DNA of 64,000 bases, from NCBI RefSeq assembly GCF_026410285.1, contig NZ_JAPMLP010000001.1, positions 839,426-903,425 of the forward strand. Reading direction: 5' to 3'. Below, one piece after another: positions 27,746-36,703 of the stretch (positions are counted from its first letter, which is position 1; each line of letters opens with the position of its first letter). A program made the translations under genes and the position numbers. The DNA is from Sulfitobacter sp. F26169L (GTDB lineage Bacteria; Pseudomonadota; Alphaproteobacteria; Rhodobacterales; Rhodobacteraceae). The notes under the pieces are model-generated. The model saw nothing but the letters and a program-made list of their open reading frames with translations, was not told the DNA's origin and searched no databases.

Positions 27746-29098
27746 TTAACGCTCACGGCGGGCGATCGTCAGGTAAATGCCGTTTTTGGCCCTTACCGTC
27801 AGATGTGCCACCGGCACAGGCACCGGACCGGTGCTCACCCGAAAATCACGCAAAATCCGGCTCAGGATCAGCGGGCCTTCAATCATGGCAAACCCCGCAC
27901 CGGGACAGACCCGCGCACCCGCGCTGAACGGGATGAAAGCATCACGTTGGCAGGTTTTGCCATTGTCCGTGTGCCACCTGTCAGGGTCAAAACCGTCCGG
28001 GTTGTCCCAAAGCCGCGTATGTCTATGCAGATGCCACGGGCTGATCACCAGTTGCGAACCCTTCCGCACCGCGCGATTGCGCATATCCTCCGGACAGGTG
28101 TTTTCGCGTACCATCATAGGAACAGGCGGATAAAGCCGCAGCGTTTCGCGAAACACGTCGCGGCTGTGGCGCAGTTTGCCCATGACACTGAAATTGCACT
28201 TGTCCAGCACTTGCGCCTCGGCTGCCAGTTTATCTTGCCAGTCGGGGTAAAGCGCCATCAGATACAACGCCCACGCAAGCGTAGACGCGCTGGTTTCATG
28301 CCCAGCCAGAAAAAAGATCGCAACCTGATCAACCATCTCTTCGGTGCTGAACCGCTCTCCGCTTTCGGGATCGGTTGTGGTCATGATTTTGGTTGCCAGA
28401 TCATCCGGCGCGGTTCCGGCGGCAATCTCGCGGGCGCGTGCCTCTGTCAACCGGGCGATCAGTGCGCGGATACGGGCAGCGCTGCGTTTTGTATCACTGC
28501 TGAATAGGCGCGGCATCCAGCGCGGCAGCGGCACAAGCGCCGCCAGATTAAGGATCGGTTGACTGCGCTGATATATGCGGAATTCGTCAAACACATCACG
28601 GGCAAGATGATGCTCGATGGGCAGTGAAAAAAGCGTTCGAAAAATCACGTCCGCCGCCGCGTGGCTGCACTGCTGTTCAATTTCCACTTGCTGGCCGACC
28701 TGCTTGTCAAATCGCGCGGCGGCAGCTTCGGACGCGTCCCACATCGCTGCAAATGTCTCGCGCAGGCGCCCCCCTTCGAAAGCCGGATCAATAATGCGTC
28801 GCTGCCGTTTCCATGTCTCACCGTTTGTCACAAACACAGAATTGCCCAGCAATGGGCGCAACCCTTCATTTACACGGGTGGATTTGGGAAAATCGTCGGG
28901 CCGCTCTTTCAGCACGCGTTTGACCAATTCGGGTTGGTTAATCAGATAGCTACGAAAGAAAGGGGTGCGAAATTCGGCCATCCACGCCCGGTACAGGCGT
29001 GCAGGTTGTGCGGACAGGATATCGGCGCGGAACAGCTTTGCGTAGTGCCACAGTGAGACCTTATCCGGCCTGCTGGGCGGTTTGGGAGGCTGGGTCAT
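27746..29098 (-). CDS. Cytochrome P450
   Basis: Heme monooxygenase of 450 residues with no N-terminal membrane anchor. The I-helix reads FFLAGHETSASTLAWAL, the K-helix ExxR is FRETLRLYPPVP, and the heme loop is FSAGARVCPGAGFAM with the proximal cysteine. The PPVPMMVREN and PERF-like DPDRW segments resemble the CYP102/CYP4-like group that oxidises fatty acids. No ferredoxin or reductase is adjacent. The ATG overlaps the stop of the hydrolase gene, so the two are coupled and may share a substrate. Confidence 0.93.
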   Translation of the reverse strand: MTQPPKPPSRPDKVSLWHYAKLFRADILSAQPARLYRAWMAEFRTPFFRSYLINQPELVKRVLKERPDDFPKSTRVNEGLRPLLGNSVFVTNGETWKRQRRIIDPAFEGGRLRETFAAMWDASEAAAARFDKQVGQQVEIEQQCSHAAADVIFRTLFSLPIEHHLARDVFDEFRIYQRSQPILNLAALVPLPRWMPRLFSSDTKRSAARIRALIARLTEARAREIAAGTAPDDLATKIMTTTDPESGERFSTEEMVDQVAIFFLAGHETSASTLAWALYLMALYPDWQDKLAAEAQVLDKCNFSVMGKLRHSRDVFRETLRLYPPVPMMVRENTCPEDMRNRAVRKGSQLVISPWHLHRHTRLWDNPDGFDPDRWHTDNGKTCQRDAFIPFSAGARVCPGAGFAMIEGPLILSRILRDFRVSTGPVPVPVAHLTVRAKNGIYLTIARRER

Positions 29099-30318
29099 GG
29101 TAGGGTGCTTGTAAATTTGTTCACCGGCAATTCGATGCGCGATTTGGATGGAGGGCGATTGCGATATCGCTCTGCCAATGTCAGCGGGCCTGCGGTGATC
29201 TGGAAATAATCGTAGTCACGCGGCTGATCGAACGCGCACATATATTGGAAATGCAGGCGGAAAAACCGCCAGCGTAGCGCCTGCCAGCGTGCGGCGCTGA
29301 GGGATTTTGTGAACGCCGCCGAAAACACCAGCGGCCAGCGTTTGTCCGCAGGTGCCACACCGCTTACTGCAACAGGATCACATAGCGCAAAAGCACAGCC
29401 ATCACCGGGGGCTGTTACATCAACCCATGTAAGCGCATCAGATGCGCTGAGATACGCAAGATCAGACCGCAAACGCTGCGCATCGGGCAGAAAGGATACC
29501 ATCGGCACCACCTGCCCCAAGGTCAGAAATGCCAGCGCCGGACCATCCTCCGGCACACGGCCTGCGCGGATCAGATCGGCCAGAACCGAAACGCCCAGAT
29601 GCGCACCAGAGGAGTGACCGACCACCAACACCTCGTCGACCTCCGACAGTATCGCCTCCGCGACAGCGTTTTCAAATTGCGCTATGCGCATTTCAAGAGC
29701 TGCGGTATTGGCCCCTCGCGTCGCTGCTCCGTATGCGTAATCATGCATCAAGTAGTAGGCAAAGAATTTGCCATCTTTGGCCTTGAACCATTTCAGGGTT
29801 TCCCAACCAGCCAAAGCCGACAAAACGCCCGAGCACACACGTAACAACCAGTGATCCCCGGCCAGTGTGCCAAGCTTGAACAACACCAAGGCGGCCACAA
29901 TCGCCAACAGTAATTGCGCCAAGAGCATCCCGACCGGATAAAGCGCGGCAATCACAGGCCCCTTGCGCAAACGCATCAGCCGCCACAGCGCCCCCGTGCC
30001 GATATAGACCCAGGCAGTGCGCACAAGCTGCGCGTAAGTAGCGGGAACAGAGGTATCCATGCTATCGCGCACAATATCGGACCACACCAATACATCCACT
30101 GATGCATCCACATGCGCCCCGTCTATCAAGCTTTTGACATCCCAGCCATATCGCTTTCCCCCTTGCCGCGCGGACAGGGTTATACCGTAATCGGAAATCG
30201 CTGCCTGTGCGGCAGATTCCTTGCGGTAAAGCTCGCGGTAGCGGCGCGGATGGATTGGGTCATAGCCCGGAATGTAAAACACCTGACGACGCGTGACCGG
30301 TGACGATAGGACCGTCAT
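29095..30318 (-). CDS. Membrane-associated alpha/beta hydrolase-like protein
   Basis: About 407 residues. Two hydrophobic helices lie near residues 125-180 (MLLAQLLLAIVAALVLFKLG and the stretch after it). A nucleophile elbow VVGHSSGAHLGVSV follows (Gly-His-Ser-Ser-Gly), typical of serine lipases and esterases. The N-terminus FYIPGYDPIHPRRYRELYRKE is another family hallmark. The substrate is unknown. The start at 30318 is tentative; an ATG at 30351 is in frame. Its end overlaps the P450 start by four bases, so a joint lipid- or ester-oxidising pathway is plausible. Confidence 0.75.
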   Translation of the reverse strand: MTVLSSPVTRRQVFYIPGYDPIHPRRYRELYRKESAAQAAISDYGITLSARQGGKRYGWDVKSLIDGAHVDASVDVLVWSDIVRDSMDTSVPATYAQLVRTAWVYIGTGALWRLMRLRKGPVIAALYPVGMLLAQLLLAIVAALVLFKLGTLAGDHWLLRVCSGVLSALAGWETLKWFKAKDGKFFAYYLMHDYAYGAATRGANTAALEMRIAQFENAVAEAILSEVDEVLVVGHSSGAHLGVSVLADLIRAGRVPEDGPALAFLTLGQVVPMVSFLPDAQRLRSDLAYLSASDALTWVDVTAPGDGCAFALCDPVAVSGVAPADKRWPLVFSAAFTKSLSAARWQALRWRFFRLHFQYMCAFDQPRDYDYFQITAGPLTLAERYRNRPPSKSRIELPVNKFTSTLP

Positions 30319-30388
30319 TGAACTGCATAGGCCTCGATTTGTTTTTCCCATGCTAGCGCGGCTTTCGGGCCAAAGTAAGGCTTTTGCC

Positions 30389-31141
30389 CTAGCCCAGATT
30401 ACCCAGTGCGGGGAAATTCTCCAGCAACCAGAAGCTGAAAGTAGAGAACGCGCCGGTCAGCATTGCGACGCCTACAATCAACAGCAGCACCCCCATCACA
30501 CGTTCGATGGCTTTCATGTGCCGTTTGAGATGGTTCATCACCCCCATTGCGCGGGTCATGAACATCGCCGCCAAGAGAAACGGAATGCCGAGCCCCAACG
30601 CGTAGATGCCCAGCAACACCGTGCCCCGCGTCACCGATGCCTCGCCCGCGGCCAGTGACAGGATCGCGCCCAGTTGCGGCCCGATGCAGGGTGTCCAGCC
30701 GAATGCAAAAGCGAGACCAAGCACGTAGGCACCGAAGGACGATCCGCCCTTGTCTCCCGCATCCATCCGGGCCTCGCGATCAAGGAACGAAATGCGGTAA
30801 ATACCAAGGAAATGGATACCAAAAATAATCACGACCACGCCCGATATTTGCGAAAACAAAATCTGGTTTTGCAGGAAAAACGCCCCGAATGCCGAGGCGG
30901 TAAAACCGAGGATCAGGAAAACCGTGCTCAGCCCCATGACAAAGAACAGCGCAGCGATAATCGCGCGCCGTCTTGCAGCGCTTTCAGAACTCATGTCGTT
31001 CAGGCTCACACCGCTCATATAGGCCAGATAGGGCGGCACAATCGGCAAAACGCAGGGCGACAAAAAGCTGACAATACCCGCGAGCAGCGCAACGGTCATC
31101 GCGGGCAGAAGGCTCGCGTCTATGATATCGATTCCAAACAT
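30389..31141 (-). CDS. ccdA: Cytochrome c biogenesis protein CcdA
   Basis: Inner-membrane thiol-disulfide transporter that passes electrons from thioredoxin to the periplasm for cytochrome c maturation. The 250 residues form about six helices. The cysteine motifs are FLSPCVLPIVPPYLAYMSG and FGWTPCIGPQLGAILS, one in each half, as in DsbD/CcdA. It stands alone, divergent from tusA. Confidence 0.93.
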   Translation of the reverse strand: MFGIDIIDASLLPAMTVALLAGIVSFLSPCVLPIVPPYLAYMSGVSLNDMSSESAARRRAIIAALFFVMGLSTVFLILGFTASAFGAFFLQNQILFSQISGVVVIIFGIHFLGIYRISFLDREARMDAGDKGGSSFGAYVLGLAFAFGWTPCIGPQLGAILSLAAGEASVTRGTVLLGIYALGLGIPFLLAAMFMTRAMGVMNHLKRHMKAIERVMGVLLLIVGVAMLTGAFSTFSFWLLENFPALGNLG

Positions 31142-31233
31142 AGCTCACTGCTATACGTTGACGCAGGCGCCGTCACGCGACATGAGGTCACAAGGCTGTG
31201 GACAGGGTGAATCATGCAGCCTAAATCGGTCCT

Positions 31234-31458
31234 ATGATACATGATCTTGATGCCACAGGGCTGCTGTGCCCCCTACCCGTGTTAAAAGCCCGCAAACGGC
31301 TGGGCGCTTTGGCTGCCGGGGATCGCCTGCGAATGCGGGCGGATGATCCCGCCGCTGTGATCGACGTGCCGCATTTTTGTGCGCAGGCGGGTCACACCCT
31401 CTTGGAACGCACACAGGACGGTGATGTTCAAATCTATCTGATTGAAAAATCAGTCTGA
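31234..31458 (+). CDS. tusA: TusA-family sulfur carrier protein
   Basis: A 74-residue protein of the TusA/SirA family. The N-terminal motif LDATGLLCPLPVLKARKRL contains the sulfur-binding cysteine. Such proteins relay persulfide sulfur to tRNA thiolation, molybdenum cofactor or sulfur oxidation pathways. The partner here is not visible. It is divergent from ccdA and ends before a bidirectional terminator shared with rne. Confidence 0.9.
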   Translation: MIHDLDATGLLCPLPVLKARKRLGALAAGDRLRMRADDPAAVIDVPHFCAQAGHTLLERTQDGDVQIYLIEKSV

Positions 31459-31485
31459 ATTAGGAGGTGTTATACCTCAGAATAC

Positions 31486-31515
31486 AAAAAGCAGGCCCGA
31501 AGGCCTGCCTTTTTC
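31486..31515. terminator. Bidirectional terminator between tusA and rne
   Basis: Perfect stem GCAGGCC / GGCCTGC with a four-base loop, flanked by AAAAA on the left and TTTTT on the right. It can end transcription from both convergent genes. Confidence 0.9.
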
Positions 31516-31531
31516 TCAATTTTATTGCGCG

Positions 31532-34423
31532 TTAGCCGCGACCTAAAGACCACCATCCCTTGCGGCGTGGTTTTGCCTCCTCGTTCGCTTCAGCGGCGGG
31601 TTCGGGCTTTGGCGCAGGCTCGGGAGAGATATCCACCTTGGCTTCCGGTTCTGCCTGTTGCGCAGGTTCCGCCTTTGGCTCGACTTTTGCCTGCGCTGCA
31701 GGCTCTGTCTTTGCCTCTGGTTCTGCTTTCACTTCCAGCGCGGCCATTGTCTCAGGCTCTGCTTCGGTTGCAGAAGGTGCTGCTTCCTCTGTCGCCTTCG
31801 CGGCTGCCGCAGTTTTGGAAGACGCGCGCGGCTTGCGGGGTGCCTTTGGCTTGGGTTTCGTGGTTGCTACCGGATCGGCGGCAACCTCTGCTGCAGCAGG
31901 TGCGGCTTCATCCGCCGAAGCATCCGCATCCGCTACGGGTGCTGCCTTGGGCTTGCGCGGTGCCCGTGTGCGTTTAGGCTTTGGCTTGTCTTCCTCTGCT
32001 GAAGGAGCTTCTTGGGATGTATCAGCCGCCTTTTCCTCTGCCGGAGCATCATCAGATGCAGGTGTTTCCGCTACTTCTTCCTTGGGCTTGCGGGTGCGCG
32101 AACGGCTGCGTGATTTCGGCTTTGGCTTGTCCTCGCCAGTATCTTTACCTGCATCGACATCCGCGTCGGCCTTGTCTGCACTCGCTTCTTTTGCGGGCTT
32201 TTGCGATGAACCGTTGTCCGCATCGTCCTGCGCGCCGTCTGACGAAGTGTCATCAGATTGACCGTTGTCACCGTTGTTCTGCTGGTCGTCCCCGTTGGAA
32301 CGGCCTCCACGGCTACGCCGACGCCGCCGGCGCTTGCGCTTTGGCTTGTCATCGGAGTCGTCATCGGATGCCGAACCGTTCGACGTTGTCTGCGATTTAT
32401 TTTGCTGTTCGTTCTGATCTTCTTGCGCCGCGGCGGCCTCAGCCGCTTCTGCTGCGGCTGCGTCTGCTTCGTCGATCTTGTCCATCAGGGCAATGTCAGC
32501 CGAAACAACCTGCTCAGACTGCTGCACAACCCGCGTGGCGGTTTTAAACTTCTCGACAGAGAAATCAGGGCTGACCAAATGCGGATCACCTTCGATGCGC
32601 ACGCTAAGCCCGTAGCGGGATTCGATGTTGGCGATGTGCTCACGCTTCTCGTTCATCAAAAAGTTGACGATTCCTACAGGCGCCTTGATCAGCACCTCGC
32701 GGGAGCGGCGGCGTGTGCCTTCTTCTTCGATGGTGCGCAAAATCGCCAGCGCAAGGTTGTCATCCGACCGGATCAACCCTGTTCCGTGACAGGCCGTACA
32801 AGGCTGTGTCGTCGCCTCGATCATGCCAGGACGCAGACGCTGGCGCGACATTTCCATAAGACCAAAGCCCGAGATACGGCCGATCTGGATGCGCGCGCGG
32901 TCGGTCTTGAGCTTGTCTTTAATCATTTTCTCGACCGCGGCGTTGTTTTTCCGCTCGTCCATGTCGATGAAATCAATGACAATCAGCCCCGCCAGATCAC
33001 GCAGACGCAACTGGCGCGCCACTTCGGCTGCGGCCTCCAGATTTGTCTTGAGCGCGGTTTGCTCGATCGAGCCTTCTTTGGTGGCACGGCCCGAGTTCAC
33101 GTCAACCGCAACAAGTGCTTCGGTAGTGTCGATCACGATGTAGCCGCCAGAGGGCAGTTGCACCGTGGGGTTGAACATCCCTGCAAGGTAAGCCTCTACC
33201 TGATAGCGGGCAAACAGTGGCAGGGTTTCTTCATACCGCTTCACGTTTTTGGCGTGGGACGGCATAATCATTTTCATAAAGTCTTTGGCGATCCGGTAGC
33301 CGCGCTCGCCCTCGACGAATACCTCGTCGATGTCGCGATTGTACAAATCGCGGATCGAACGTTTGATCAGGTCGCCTTCTTCATAGATTTTTGTGGGCGC
33401 AATCGATTCCAGTGTCCGCTCGCGGATACGTTCCCACATGCGTTGCAGGTATTCATAGTCGCGCTTGATCTCGGCCTTTGTACGTTTTGCACCGGCGGTG
33501 CGTACAATCAGGCCCGCGCCTTGCGGCACCTCGATCTCTTGCGCGATCTCTTTGAGCTTCTTGCGGTCGGCGGCATTGGTAATCTTACGTGAAATACCAC
33601 CACCGCGCGCAGTGTTGGGCATCAGAACGCAGTAGCGCCCTGCCAGCGAAAGATACGTTGTCAGCGCCGCACCCTTGTTGCCACGCTCTTCCTTGACGAC
33701 CTGCACCAGCAATATCTGGCGGACTTTGATAACTTCCTGAATCTTGTAGCGACGCGGGCGCGGCTTGCGCACGGGGCGAATATCTTCGCTGTCGTCCTCT
33801 TCGGCCACAGATTCGATGCTGTCATCCTTGTCGGATGCATCGGTTGCGTCATCGTCACCTGAATCATCACCATCCGAGGAATCGTCAGAACTGTCATCAT
33901 CCGCATCCGGCGTTTCAACAGGCGTTTCCTGCACACGCTCCATCGGCGACGATGCCTCGTCCTCCGGCACGGTCACTTCGTCATCTTCCAGATCAACAGT
34001 TTCCATTCCGTCAATCTCAGACGATGTCGTTGCATCATCAGATACCGCGTCCTCGGCTTTGGATTTGCGAGAGCGGCTGCGCGTACGCCGCTTTGGTTTG
34101 GAATCTTCTTCATCTTTTGCGGCCTGCGCTTCGGCATAGGCACGCTCTTCGGCCATCAGCGCCTCACGGTCCGCGATGGGAATCTGGTAGTAATCGGGGT
34201 GAATTTCCGAAAAAGCGAGGAATCCGTGGCGGTTGCCGCCGTAATCCACAAAAGCCGCCTGCAACGACGGCTCTACGCGGGTTACCTTGGCGAGATAGAT
34301 GTTGCCAGCAAGCTGGCGTCTGTTTTCGGATTCGAAATCGAATTCTTCGACCTTGTTTCCGTCGACCACGACAACGCGGGTTTCTTCCGCGTGGGTGGCA
34401 TCGATAAGCATTTTCTTTGGCAT
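31532..34423 (-). CDS. rne: Ribonuclease E/G family endoribonuclease
   Basis: Main RNA-decay and rRNA-processing endonuclease. The 963 residues start MPKKMLIDATHAEETRVVV after AAGAG. An S1 domain is interrupted by a long acidic insert (about 95-220), then comes the catalytic core (GLIVIDFIDMDERKNNAAVEK with the Mg-binding aspartates, IQIGRISGFGLMEMSRQRL) and the zinc-link CTACHGTG. The C-terminal 330 residues are low-complexity Lys/Arg/Pro/Ala/Glu-rich, a disordered scaffold for degradosome partners, with an RRKRRRRRRSRGG-like RNA-binding patch and a conserved WWSLGRG tail. It has a long leader upstream. Confidence 0.95.
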   Translation of the reverse strand: MPKKMLIDATHAEETRVVVVDGNKVEEFDFESENRRQLAGNIYLAKVTRVEPSLQAAFVDYGGNRHGFLAFSEIHPDYYQIPIADREALMAEERAYAEAQAAKDEEDSKPKRRTRSRSRKSKAEDAVSDDATTSSEIDGMETVDLEDDEVTVPEDEASSPMERVQETPVETPDADDDSSDDSSDGDDSGDDDATDASDKDDSIESVAEEDDSEDIRPVRKPRPRRYKIQEVIKVRQILLVQVVKEERGNKGAALTTYLSLAGRYCVLMPNTARGGGISRKITNAADRKKLKEIAQEIEVPQGAGLIVRTAGAKRTKAEIKRDYEYLQRMWERIRERTLESIAPTKIYEEGDLIKRSIRDLYNRDIDEVFVEGERGYRIAKDFMKMIMPSHAKNVKRYEETLPLFARYQVEAYLAGMFNPTVQLPSGGYIVIDTTEALVAVDVNSGRATKEGSIEQTALKTNLEAAAEVARQLRLRDLAGLIVIDFIDMDERKNNAAVEKMIKDKLKTDRARIQIGRISGFGLMEMSRQRLRPGMIEATTQPCTACHGTGLIRSDDNLALAILRTIEEEGTRRRSREVLIKAPVGIVNFLMNEKREHIANIESRYGLSVRIEGDPHLVSPDFSVEKFKTATRVVQQSEQVVSADIALMDKIDEADAAAAEAAEAAAAQEDQNEQQNKSQTTSNGSASDDDSDDKPKRKRRRRRRSRGGRSNGDDQQNNGDNGQSDDTSSDGAQDDADNGSSQKPAKEASADKADADVDAGKDTGEDKPKPKSRSRSRTRKPKEEVAETPASDDAPAEEKAADTSQEAPSAEEDKPKPKRTRAPRKPKAAPVADADASADEAAPAAAEVAADPVATTKPKPKAPRKPRASSKTAAAAKATEEAAPSATEAEPETMAALEVKAEPEAKTEPAAQAKVEPKAEPAQQAEPEAKVDISPEPAPKPEPAAEANEEAKPRRKGWWSLGRG

Positions 34424-34980
34424 ATTACTCTTTTGCACGGGCGCAGACGCGCCGACCTCCCTGGGGGGGTCGCGCGGTGGGCCAAGTGTCTTGTCAGGGC
34501 GATGTATGACGGCACAGCGGCGCGGCCCTGTAGGCCACCCCGGAAACTGTATTCAGCGTTTGCGCGCGTCATCGCGGTTCTTCTCCGATACGGGGGCACA
34601 AACCTGCAAGGCAGGGCGCGCCGCGCATCCATTAAAAACTGTGTTATCTCGGGCGGTTGGCCTTCAACTTCCATCAGCGTCTCTTTGCCGTTTCCGGCAT
34701 GATCGGTCTGTTGCACATCAGCGGACTGCCAGCGGCAACAGCGAAACTCTTGTACGGGCGGCGGATTCCACGTGCTATCGCGGCGCACCCATCCCCCTAA
34801 GTAAATGCACGCAGGCCCCAAACACAATGGGCAATCACGTCCAATCAATTCTATTTTCACATCCGCAGGGAAAATCAGTCTAAAATTGCCGCCTAAAAGG
34901 AGGGTGCGACATGTTGCCGTGTGGCGGCTTTGACAGTAGTGTTGCCTTCAACAATCACGGTGTTTCATCACCCGTTGCGT
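34424..34980 (-). other. Long rne leader/upstream region, no gene seen
   Basis: About 560 bases separate rne from the divergent lipoprotein gene. On the minus strand the region is GC-rich and full of short inverted repeats (for example GGCGCGCC around 34616 and CCCCCCAGGGAGG near the start). An open frame crosses it, but its translation is not protein-like. RNase E genes commonly have long autoregulatory leaders, so this is probably a structured 5' UTR plus promoter. Confidence 0.5.
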
Positions 34981-34996
34981 CACATTAGGAGACAAT

Positions 34997-35293
34997 ATGC
35001 GAAGTTTAACGCGCCCTGCCCTCATTCTTATTATGGCTACCATGGCATTGGCAGCCTGCGATCCGGCAGAGTTTGATCCCGATCCCGATGTGCGCCGCGA
35101 TGCGCGTGCCAACCGCAAATGTGTGGTGTCAGTCAAGGAACAAACCGGCGACGCTGCGTCACGGCTTAACACTACTTTGCCAATTGTCGAGATCAACCAG
35201 TATATCATCGACGCGCCAACACTTCAGGAACGCTGGATGTGCCGCACCGATGACGAAGGCAATCCAACACAGCTTTACAAACTCGGCGGCTGA
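34997..35293 (+). CDS. Small putative lipoprotein
   Basis: A 98-residue secreted protein. The N-terminus MRSLTRPALILIMATMALAACDP is a lipoprotein signal with lipobox LAAC. The mature part is acidic at first and then has two more cysteines (CVVSV and WMCRTDD) that could form a disulfide. I do not recognise a named family; similar short lipoproteins are common in Rhodobacterales. A strong terminator follows 20 bases after the stop. Confidence 0.8.
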   Translation: MRSLTRPALILIMATMALAACDPAEFDPDPDVRRDARANRKCVVSVKEQTGDAASRLNTTLPIVEINQYIIDAPTLQERWMCRTDDEGNPTQLYKLGG

Positions 35294-35311
35294 ACTTTCC
35301 GTCACAAGCCT

Positions 35312-35343
35312 AAAAAAGGGGCGCAATTTTTGCGCCCCTTATT
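35312..35343. terminator. Bidirectional terminator between lipoprotein gene and dctD
   Basis: Ten-base perfect stem AAGGGGCGCA / TGCGCCCCTT with a five-base loop and A/T tracts on both sides. Confidence 0.9.
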
Positions 35344-35365
35344 CATGTACACGCTGCTTTAATCC

Positions 35366-36700
35366 TTACAGATAGTCAGAGCGTGCTAACTGGTATTTCG
35401 CCATCTTCTCGTTCAGCGTCCGGCGTGGCAGGCACAGCTCGTCCATCACACTGGCGATAGAGCCTTTGTGTCGGCGCATGGTGTTGTCAATCAACATCCG
35501 CTCGAACGCTTCGACGTACTCTTTCAGAGGCTTGCCTTCGGTTGTCATCACCGGTTGCATTTCGTCATGATCCGACATCAGCAGCGAGGCAATAGTCCCC
35601 GATCCGCGGCGCGACTGTAGCACCGCACGCTCTGCTACATTGATCAGCTGGCGCACGTTGCCCGGCCATGGCGCTTGCAGCAGCTGCGCCGCTTCCTGCG
35701 CTGTCACCTGCGGCGCATCGCAGCCGTATTCATCGGCAAACTGATCGCTCAGCCGTGTGAACAATGTCAGAATATCCTCACCACGCTGGCGCAGGGGCGG
35801 CACGGTAATCCGCAACGCGGCCAGACGGTAAAACAGATCAGAGCGCAAAACATCTTCCGAGGTGCGACCCGCCTCTTGCAGGTTCGAAATTGCCACAATC
35901 CGCGTCTCCGCTGGTGTGCCTTGTTCGTTGATCACCGACAGCAGCCGCGCTTGCAATGTCTCGCTCAACGCCTCGACGTCCTCCAACACCAGCGTGCCGC
36001 CACGTGCTTCCTCGATCGCAGGCAATTGTGCATCTTCAGGTTGCATGGGGCCGAACAACCGCTTGCTTAACGCGTCTTCCTCATAGGCAGAGGCACTGAC
36101 CAACACAAACTTCTTGCCCGCACGGCTGCCCACAGCATGTAGCGCGTGGGCCACCAGCGTCTTGCCTGTGCCTGTCTCACCATCAATCAGAACGTGGCCA
36201 TCGGCCTGTCCCAGATCCAGAATGTCCTCGCGCAGACGCTCCATCACCGGGCTTTGGCCAATCAGCTTTTTCATCAATTGGCCACCGTCCGATAATTCAC
36301 GACGCAGCAAACGGTTGTCCATTACCAGACGGCGGGTGGCTGTGGCCTTTTTGGCAAGCTCGCTCATCCGGTCGGGGTTGAACGGCTTTTCCAGAAAATC
36401 AAACGCGCCGACCCGCATCGCTTCAACGGCCATCGGCACATCACCATGACCTGTGATCATGATGACCGGCAATGCGCTGTCGCTGCCCATCAGCTTTTTC
36501 AGAAATTGCATCCCGTCCATGCCTGGCATTTTGATATCCGAAATCACAATTCCCGGATATTCGGGGCCCAAAACCTTCAGCGCATCTTCTGCACACGCAA
36601 ATGTCTCTGTGTCATACCCCGAAAGCGCCAACCACTGGCTGATCGACTGACGCATATCCTGTTCGTCATCGACAATCGCAATTTTCATCGCCTGTGCCAT
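35366..36700 (-). CDS. dctD: DctD-type NtrC-family response regulator lacking the GAFTGA loop
   Basis: Response regulator of 444 residues: receiver domain 1-120 with phospho-acceptor Asp55 (IVISDIKM) and EKPF lysine, AAA+ domain with Walker A GETGTGKT (174-181) and Walker B-like GGTLVLED (about 234-241), and a Fis-type helix-turn-helix at the end (SIASVMDELCLPRRTLNEKM). In canonical members RLFG is followed by H-x-KGAFTGA. Here the segment reads RLFGPMQPEDAQLPAIEEARGG, so the sigma-54 contact loop is absent. It starts three bases after dctB with GGAG as ribosome site. The DctD name rests on pairing with DctB; no C4-dicarboxylate transporter is in the window. Confidence 0.85.
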   Translation of the reverse strand: MAQAMKIAIVDDEQDMRQSISQWLALSGYDTETFACAEDALKVLGPEYPGIVISDIKMPGMDGMQFLKKLMGSDSALPVIMITGHGDVPMAVEAMRVGAFDFLEKPFNPDRMSELAKKATATRRLVMDNRLLRRELSDGGQLMKKLIGQSPVMERLREDILDLGQADGHVLIDGETGTGKTLVAHALHAVGSRAGKKFVLVSASAYEEDALSKRLFGPMQPEDAQLPAIEEARGGTLVLEDVEALSETLQARLLSVINEQGTPAETRIVAISNLQEAGRTSEDVLRSDLFYRLAALRITVPPLRQRGEDILTLFTRLSDQFADEYGCDAPQVTAQEAAQLLQAPWPGNVRQLINVAERAVLQSRRGSGTIASLLMSDHDEMQPVMTTEGKPLKEYVEAFERMLIDNTMRRHKGSIASVMDELCLPRRTLNEKMAKYQLARSDYL

Positions 36701-36703
36701 ATC

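Noticed and set aside
32258..33592. Long plus-strand ORF (444 codons) antisense to rne
   Set aside because: RNase E on the opposite strand is unmistakable over the same bases; the antisense translation is low-complexity and has no family features.
34282..34860. 192-codon minus-strand ORF covering the rne leader
   Set aside because: Translation is Cys/Arg/Pro-rich without family features and overlaps the true rne start in another frame.
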